DNA of 64,000 bases from Vesta saturnalis (Eukaryota > Arthropoda > Insecta > Coleoptera > Lampyridae): the NCBI GenBank assembly GCA_036346205.1, contig JARFJB010000408.1, forward strand, positions 3,210,001 through 3,274,000, in the 5' to 3' direction. The position numbers were made by a program, and so were the translations under genes. This document shows positions 57,832 through 64,000 of this stretch, one piece after another; positions within the stretch are counted from its first letter, which is position 1, and each line of letters opens with the position of its first letter. The notes under the pieces were generated by a model, which saw nothing but the letters and a program-made list of their open reading frames with translations, was not told where the DNA came from and searched no databases.

Positions 57832-58977
57832 AGGGGGTACCCAAAGAAACCGTAATAGCTCTGCTGTGGACGGGGCTTGTGCAGTATGAATTTCGCTAGG
57901 TGTATAGTGCAACTCGTTACCAGTTCAATACGGCATGGTTTGTTGACCTGGTTTGTTCTGTCATCTTTAGTTATAGTTTCTGCTAGTGCTGTTTTGTGAT
58001 CTATTTATTTTTCATAATGGCAAGTTTGAAAACCTGTCTTAATGTTGAAATCAGCTTACAAGATGCTATAGTATAAACTCAAGTGTACGAGCGGTTCCCT
58101 CGGTTTAAAAATGGAGGCATGCCTATTGATGACAAACCTCGTTCCGGATGGACAACTGTCCGTACAGACGAAAATGTGAAAATTAAAGAAATTGTGCTCT
58201 CAGATCGTCCACTGACCATTAATCAAAAGTTAGAAATTAATTGGGTATTTTGGAGCCCAGCTCAACGAATTTGAACTGAAGATTTGGGAATGAAAAGGGT
58301 CGCTGCCAAATTTATGCCTCGGGTGCGGACTGCCAATCAAAAAGAACGTCGATTTGATACATGTGCTTTGAAATAGCAACTTGAAACCGATAAAGATTTC
58401 CTGTCGAAGGTCATTACTGGTGATGAATCGTGATGCTATGGTTACGACCCAGAAACAAAGTAACAATCAAGCCAATCGAAGACGTAATTGTCACCCCGTC
58501 CAAAAAGTCGTTAATTCAAAGCAGCAGCAGGCCAGACCGTTAACCAAACTTTATATTTGGAAGTTTTAAGAAGATCGTCAAAAGAGATCCAAATTTTGGC
58601 AGACAGGGGACTAGTTTTTACATCATGACAACGCATCTACACACACAGCCACCTCTATTAAACGGTTTTTGAAAAAAAATATCATGGTTCCACTGCCCTA
58701 CACACCTTACTCACCTTAACCGTCTCCGTGTGATTTTTTTCTTATTTCCGCGCAAAAAAAGGGGCATGAAATGATTCAGATTGATGATGTCAAGGAAAAA
58801 ATGAGACCATGACTAAAGAAGAGTGCAAAAAAGGTTTCAAATAGTGGAAACACTACTGGATCGAATGTATCGAGTGTAATGGAGGGTACTTTGTAGAAGA
58901 TAAGGTTGTTATGTAAAATAAATTGAAATATATAGCTTTTAAAAAATAATTACTTTTTTGTTTTGGGTCCCCCCTCG
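57831..58977 (+). mobile_element. mariner element 1
   Basis: The left end is GAGGGGGTACCCAAAGAAAC. The right end, on the opposite strand, is CGAGGGGGGACCCAAAACAA, next to TA. At 1147 bp it is slightly shorter than a full ~1.3 kb mariner. The decayed transposase is on the plus strand. Confidence 0.88.
58017..58900 (+). pseudogene. mariner 1 transposase (DD34D), degenerate
   Basis: The start ATG at 58017 gives MASLKTCLNVEISLQDAIV. After a stop comes VYERFPRFKNGGMPIDDKPR, then an in-frame run to about 58260. Catalytic blocks are VITGDES with the next Trp as a stop and YGYDPETK (58408-58460), HHDNAST (58621) and PYSPxPSPCDFFLF (58702-58740), so all three aspartates are readable, though in different frames. 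The C-terminal GGYFVED (about 58888) is also present. The N-terminal HTH is truncated. Confidence 0.85.
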
Positions 58978-58993
58978 TATTTGTATTAAGATA

Positions 58994-60226
58994 TGAGGGA
59001 TTTTTGATGTCAGTGACTTTTTGAATAAAAGACATTGTTTATTCCACAAATAAGCATTTTATTTCTCAACCTAGTCTCCTTTTAGCTTTATACTATAATA
59101 GGTTTTCTCAAGGCTCTTTAAATAGGCGTTTGTTTCAGTGAATCAGCCATTTCTTCAGGTTTGGAAACATAATATAGTCGCAAGGAACTAAATCTGGAGT
59201 ATATGCTGGATGGGGTTGCAGTTCGTAGTCAAATTTTTGGATTTTTGCCATGGTAACTACACATATATGCACGCGTGCGCAGTGCATTGTCTTGATAGAA
59301 TCGCACCTTTTTCTTCGCCCAATACGATCTGTTATGTTTCAAATCAATATCGAATCGGTCCAAAAGCTCTGAATAATATTCTTCGGTTATCGTTTTACCC
59401 TTTTCAAGGTACTCTATGTGAATGACATCGTGTGCATCCCAGAAAACTGTGGCCATGACCTTGTTGGCCGACAGACCCACCTTAGCCTTCTTTGGTGCAC
59501 CTTCACCCGTAGAAACCCCACTGTATTGATTGTTCCTTGGTCCCCAGTGTATTGTGATGGATCCATGTTTCGTCCACGGTAACAAAACAGCACAAAAACT
59601 AGTTCGGATTGCGTCTGAACACCTCCAAACACTCCTTTGAAGTGGTCACACGGTTGCGCTTATAGTCGAGTGTGAGCAATCGCGGCACCCATGGCGCGGA
59701 TAGCTTTTCCATGTCCAAATATTCATATTAAATGTGATGTACCCGCTCAGTTAAAATGACTACAGCCTAAGCCACCTCATCCATTTTCATTCTCCGATCG
59801 TCCAATATCATTCCATGGATTTTATCGACTATTTCTGGCGTGATGACCTCTTTTGGGCGTCCTGAACGTACGTTGTTACTTGTGCTAGTACGACCACAAC
59901 GAAAATCCGCAAACCACGTCTTAACCATTGAAATTGATAGTGCGGAATCCCTATATTGTAACTGTAAACCTTTCCTTAGTTTCGGTGATGATTTTTTTAC
60001 GTAAACGGTAATGCTTAATCTGCACACGAAATTCATTTTTTTCCATTTTCGTTCAAATTCACGAGGTTGTCTGGTTTCAATGGCTGTCAAACACAAACTA
60101 AATGAAGCAGCTTGTTCAAAATTTGGCAGTAGTCTATTAATAGATGACAGCTGACGGGAGCAGTGTTGCATTTAAAATTACTGCGCAAAAAATTCAAAAA
60201 GTCACTGACTTATCAAACTGCCCTCG
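58994..60226 (-). mobile_element. mariner element 2, 16 bp from mariner 1
   Basis: The termini are TGAGGGATTTTTGATGTCAG (left) and, on the other strand from 60226, CGAGGGCAGTTTGATAAGTC. Both continue into GTGACTTTTTGAA, with TA on both sides. Length is 1233 bp. It belongs to a different mariner family from element 1. Confidence 0.9.
59120..60171 (-). pseudogene. mariner 2 transposase (DD34D), degenerate
   Basis: From 60171 the frame runs through a helix-turn-helix region (RDSALSISMVKTWFADFRCG, RSGRPKEVITPEIVDKIHGM). It stops at 59767, then resumes as VPRLLTLDYKRNR, FVTVDETWIHH (first Asp), and a frame change gives VMATVFWDAHDVIHIEYLEK, RFYQDNALRTR (second Asp). Another change gives HPAYTPDLVPCDYIMFPNLK (third Asp, about 59185). 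All catalytic residues persist; at least two frameshifts and several stops disable it. Confidence 0.88.
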
Positions 60227-61765
60227 TATGAAAGGTTCCTATTACGTACATTTCGCTCCATTTATTTTTTAATAATAGTATTTTGTTATTGGTTTAAATT
60301 TTTTTTTTCGGTAATTTTGTAACGCATTTTGTTATAATGAGAGGAATTTGTTATTGTTACCTTTTAGAAATGTTCAAATGTGTAAATTCGCCGCAAAAAA
60401 GGAAATTAGACCTTTCATTCTGTTTTGTACTTCCCAATAACCAACATTTACAAACCACTAAAATCAATGCTGTAGGATTGTGGAAATAACCTCAAACTTC
60501 CTACATAGATTCCAATTATTTTAGGGTTATTATGTAAAAATACCATTAAGTGTATGTACGTAAAATAGCAATAGGCTAAATCATAAAATAATAAACTGCA
60601 ATCATTGATATGGCATAATCAAAAACCAATAAATTGTATTTTGTGTAAATCCGAAATTGTGGTTAGTATAAGGACAAAGGTACTACGTAATATTACTATT
60701 TCTTCGTATCTGTAAATAACCTTTACTTTTTATTTTTTCGTTTTACGTAATAAGGGATTTATCTCAGCGGAAACCTGTGAGCAAAATATAATTAATTAAG
60801 CAAATCGTGTTGCATATTTATTATAATTACTTGTAATTAACGGTACTTAAAACTTGTTGGAACAGAAGATACAGCGCATGTTAACGTGACATTTCCTATT
60901 ACAAATCGTCGTATTATAAATTGTTCGTCAAAAGTGATTACTATAATCACCAAAGTTAAAAGTACTAAATGATTAATGATTATGAAATTTCTCAATCATG
61001 TTAGCACACAACCCTTTCGTAATTGCTAAGCGCAATTTCAGTTTTTCAATTAATTGTATTGATCTAATCCTTTAAAATTTTTAATTATTCTTTTTCTGTG
61101 CTAATCTTATGTAAACTTTGTTAGTTTGACAATCATATTGATTTTATTCAGTTCTGGTGGTGTTTACCTTCAACGTGTACTAAAACTTTGCTTTTATAAA
61201 TAAAGAGCAAAATAAAGGTAAAATGCATTTTTAATATTAATGATTACATTAATTAGCATACACTTATTTTTTGACTTTTTTTCTGGTTTTTTTTTTGTTT
61301 TTTACTTTTCAATGGTAAAATCTTTTCTCGGATAACTAAGAAAGTAATATGTAAAATTTCCAAAAACAGACAACGGTTTCCTATGGTGTAATCAAATAGT
61401 ATAGGAATAATATAGATGTGGCTTAATACAATATCGTAATCAGTGGTGTCTGCAAATATTAATTAATTTACAGGTATATTTCCTGGAAACTATCTTGTTA
61501 ACATGTAGTGCTTTCTAGAAATGGTAAAAATTGCATGTTAAATGTAACTTTCAACTTTAAATTTAATAAGGAATAATCAATTTAGAAAACTGACTATTAA
61601 TACTACGTCAATATCGGTCACTAAGGACGCACCGGATTGTTGTGAAGGTCAACTATTAAATAATTCAAAAAGTCCTTTACGTAACTTTACTTTTTTGGAA
61701 TCCTGCAATACGAAAATACATAATCCTTTACTTCTAATATAAATAGAAATATATTGGTTGTAGAC
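60227..61765. other. AT-rich intergenic DNA, nothing recognised
   Basis: No gene or repeat is recognised. Confidence 0.5.
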
Positions 61766-61766
61766 T

Positions 61767-61814
<48 letters not shown>

Positions 61815-62125
61815 TGAGGTGAGGTGAGGTGAGGTGAGGTGAGGTGAGGTGAGGTGAGGTGAGGTGAGGTGAGGTGAGGTGAGGTGAGGTGAGGTGAGGT
61901 GAGGTGAGGTGAGGTGAGAGAGAGTGAGGTGAGGTGAGGTGAGGTGAGGTGAGGTGAGGTGAGAGTCAGAGTGAGAGTGAGAGTGAGAGTGGGAGTAAAA
62001 GTGAGTGTGTGTGCGAGAGTACGTTATCGGGTGGGTGCGTGTATGACCCGTGTGCGTGATTGCGGTGTGCGAGTGTATGCATGTGTGTGTGATTGCGCTG
62101 TTGAGTGCGTGTGTGTATCCGTAGC
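61766..62125. repeat. GAGAGT / GGTGA minisatellite grading into GTGTGC-like sequence
   Basis: Hexamers GAGAGT (61767-61811) change to pentamers GGTGA (61812-61917), then AGAGA, a second GGTGA block (61925-61962), GAGAGT again, and finally degenerate GTGTGC sequence to ~62125. Open frames on both strands are artefacts. Confidence 0.95.
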
Positions 62126-63033
62126 CGCGATAATTCAAAAAATACGTAACCAATTTTAGTAAAATTTTAAGTTTAAAGTTATTTTTGATATATCTCAGTT
62201 CTATCAACTTTTTCTTAAAATATATTCACAAATAAAAGTAAAGTGCTATTAAGTACATTTTTTCATTAGGGGCAATTTCATTTGTAAGTTTTCCTAATCA
62301 ACTTTTTTTGTGTTGAGGTTAAAATAACGCTAAAAAATCAAAAGGGTATCAAACGCGCTTCTTGTCAATATTTCCATCTGCTCAACGGCGAGGTTATACA
62401 AATTTCGTGATATATAATTCAATTTAAAGTAAATTACTCTTACAAGAGTTTTTAATATGAAACTAAATAAGCCTTAAATTAATTTAATTTATACAAATAT
62501 TATGTGCGTATTTAAAACGTTAATATGCTTAAATGATACGCCATTTTGTTTAGTAATTTAAATAGAACTTGGCATTACTATACTTAAAAATCATTAAACC
62601 ACACTATAGGAACAGAAAAAATCTTAAAATTCAACCTAGGATTATTAACGATTCATTTGTTTAAAATATTTACTTATCGAAAAAATAATGTCTACCAGGG
62701 TGTTGGTTAGAAGAAGTGTTATAACCACAAACCTTGCCATTTAAACCGTTACGGAATTCTTTATGAAAAGCATAATTGCAAATTATATACCCATGCCGAT
62801 TTCACTTGTATATAACGAAAGAGTAAAGAGCACATCTACATTATTCGCATATCATCGATATAATCTGACACATTTAGTACGTGAGTTGGACACTTTCGAC
62901 ATGAATTGAACACTTTCGTAAAAGGGTTTAAATCGGTTTTCCAATAAATAAATTGCCATTACTTAAACGTAAACTTTTGAGGTGTAAGAAATTTCATGTT
63001 TTTGGTTGTACCACAGATATATACACATATGTA
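62126..63033. other. AT-rich intergenic DNA, nothing recognised
   Basis: No coding or RNA signal is seen. Confidence 0.5.
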
Positions 63034-63679
63034 TGAGGGTTGCCCAATAAATAATTCCCCAGTTATTTTGAGGTGGAAAACATTTTTGAGAAATGTACAA
63101 ATTTAGGTGAGACTTACTTTAAGTTTTCCGCGTATGTATGCAGTTTACTTTTCTTCTGACAGTAAGTAAGTGTAGGAATGTTTTAAACTGACGTAAGTAA
63201 GCGCCATCCGTCATAAACAACGTGCTGTGGTCGAATTTCTCGTGGCAGAGAACAAAACCGTGGGGAATATTCATAAACGTTTGTGCAAAGTTTACGGAAC
63301 ATCTGCAGTCGATAGGAGTACCGTTTGTCGCTGGGCACAGACGGTGAGGGCATCAGAGGGTGGTGCTTCAGAGCTCCAAGATTTGCCGCGGGAGGGAGGG
63401 CCTCCCACGGGGGTCACGCCTGACAGGTTGCAGTGGGCTGATGCCATCGAGAGGGTCGTTGCATTACGACTCGGAAATTGACACTGAAGCTGTTGGTAAG
63501 CAAAGGAAGTGTGGATGCGATTATCAATGTGCTCGGGTACAAGAAAGTGTGTTGTGCAGGATGGGTTCCTCGATGTCTTATTGTCGATATTGAAGCTGAT
63601 AGATAGGTAGGCCTTCTTGTCCCAGATTGTGACAGGTGATGAAACGTGGGTGCATCACTTTCATCCCGAAAGCAGACAG

Positions 63680-63682
<3 letters not shown>
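63034..63682 (+). mobile_element. mariner element 3, 3'-truncated at (TA)n
   Basis: It starts TGAGGGTTGCCCAATAAATA after TA. The transposase begins near 63180. The element stops at the TA tract, after the first catalytic block, so roughly half, including the right TIR, is lost. Confidence 0.85.
63200..63682 (+). pseudogene. mariner 3 transposase N-terminal half
   Basis: HKQRAVVEFLVAENKTVGNI, HKRLCKVYGTSAVDRSTVCR (HTH), then LPREGGPPTGVTPDRL. After a deletion or frameshift comes GSVDAIINVLGYKKVC, then GWVPRCLIVDIEADR, and QIVTGDETWVHHFHPESRQS (first catalytic Asp) at about 63615-63680. The remaining catalytic residues are absent. Confidence 0.85.

Positions 63683-63683
<1 letters not shown>

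Positions 63684-63730
<47 letters not shown>
63684..63730. repeat. (TA)n microsatellite between mariner 3 and a Penelope fragment
   Basis: This is a pure TA tract joining two truncated transposons. Confidence 0.97.
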
Positions 63731-63732
<2 letters not shown>

Positions 63733-64000
63733 ACAAACTAACAGAATATCATATGCGAGAGCCGATGAACACCAACTAGCAATTAAACACCACAATCCTT
63801 CATCGTCTTTAGCTACACATCATTTAGATACAGGACACCAAATTAATACCAACAATATCCGTTTAATTGCACCTCTTTATACCTTACAAGCAAGAATTAT
63901 TAGAGAAGCAGTTGAAATTGAAAGAAGACCAAACGCCCTCAATAAACGAGGTGACACTTCTAGAATGCCACAAATTTGGAAGAATATCATTAAACAAGTT
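63731..64000 (+). pseudogene. Penelope GIY-YIG endonuclease fragment, runs off the window
   Basis: The open frame begins GQTNRISYARADEHQLAIKH, then SSSLATHHLDTGHQI, ARIIREAVEIERRPNALNKR. GxTxR...R..EH, SxLAxHxxxTGH and REAxEI (catalytic Glu) are the second half of a PLE GIY-YIG domain. The motif itself (GVY...YI) would lie just upstream but is replaced by (TA)n. It differs from the 32977-35364 element and is open to the window edge, so its 3' end is not seen. Confidence 0.85.

Noticed and set aside
61734..62207. Ser/His/Leu-rich frame in the GGTGA minisatellite
   Set aside because: Pure repeat translation.

Overview
This is a eukaryotic, AT-rich, repeat-dominated window, most likely from an insect or another arthropod. 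The evidence is the TE mix: mariner/Tc1 relatives, piggyBac, BEL/Pao and Ty3/gypsy elements with insect-type gag domains, Penelope-like elements, a Jockey-type RT scrap, a pogo/Jerky transposase and tRNA-derived SINEs. There are also introns with GT/AG borders and no operon-like structure. I find no clearly intact host gene; almost every recognisable coding stretch is a decayed transposon or transposon-derived gene.

Layout. 1-4260 is a CAGACACA-type satellite with higher-order repeats. It is followed by a foldback MITE (4313-4657) and AT-rich DNA with a ~1 kb repeat (about 5340-6340) and a GC-richer, LTR-like block (about 8400-9480). 9634-10315 is a Penelope-like RT fragment. 10358-13960 is a long-TIR Tc1/mariner-superfamily transposon carrying a nested piggyBac derivative with TTAA borders (11931-13207). 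16006-16393 is a tRNA-derived SINE. 16855-20470 is a GTGTGC-type satellite of alternating purine/pyrimidine, and 20480-20915 is a TTTGTG hexamer array. A Jockey-type RT scrap (20941-21096) and a CCAAT/GC-box cluster (21185-21489) follow. 21549-27372 is a minus-strand Ty3/gypsy element whose RT is deleted. 31239-32390 is a degenerate insect-type hypothetical gene. 32977-35364 is a Penelope-like element with ~0.9 kb inverted arms.

The centrepiece is 35460-48088. A MULE/SWIM zinc-finger-type gene is split by a piggyBac element (36843-47769, TTAA borders). That piggyBac is split by a BEL/Pao element (38045-46926). The BEL element is in turn interrupted by a tRNA-Ala-type SINE, by a ~1 kb element with an 8-bp target duplication in its integrase, and by an LTR-like GC-rich block in its leader. 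Reading frames line up across the outer junction and across the integrase insertion, and partially across the BEL/piggyBac junction.

The right part holds a 660-bp TIR MITE (52587-53246), a pogo/Jerky pseudogene (54690-55725), a 5'-inverted SINE copy with a 14-bp target duplication (57460-57605), two adjacent mariners (57831-58977 plus; 58994-60226 minus), a GGTGA minisatellite, a truncated third mariner (63034-63682) and a Penelope GIY-YIG fragment running off the window.

The genes do not form a pathway. What the window records is the order and mechanism of successive insertions and deletions. Family names come from motif recognition by eye; no database search was possible.
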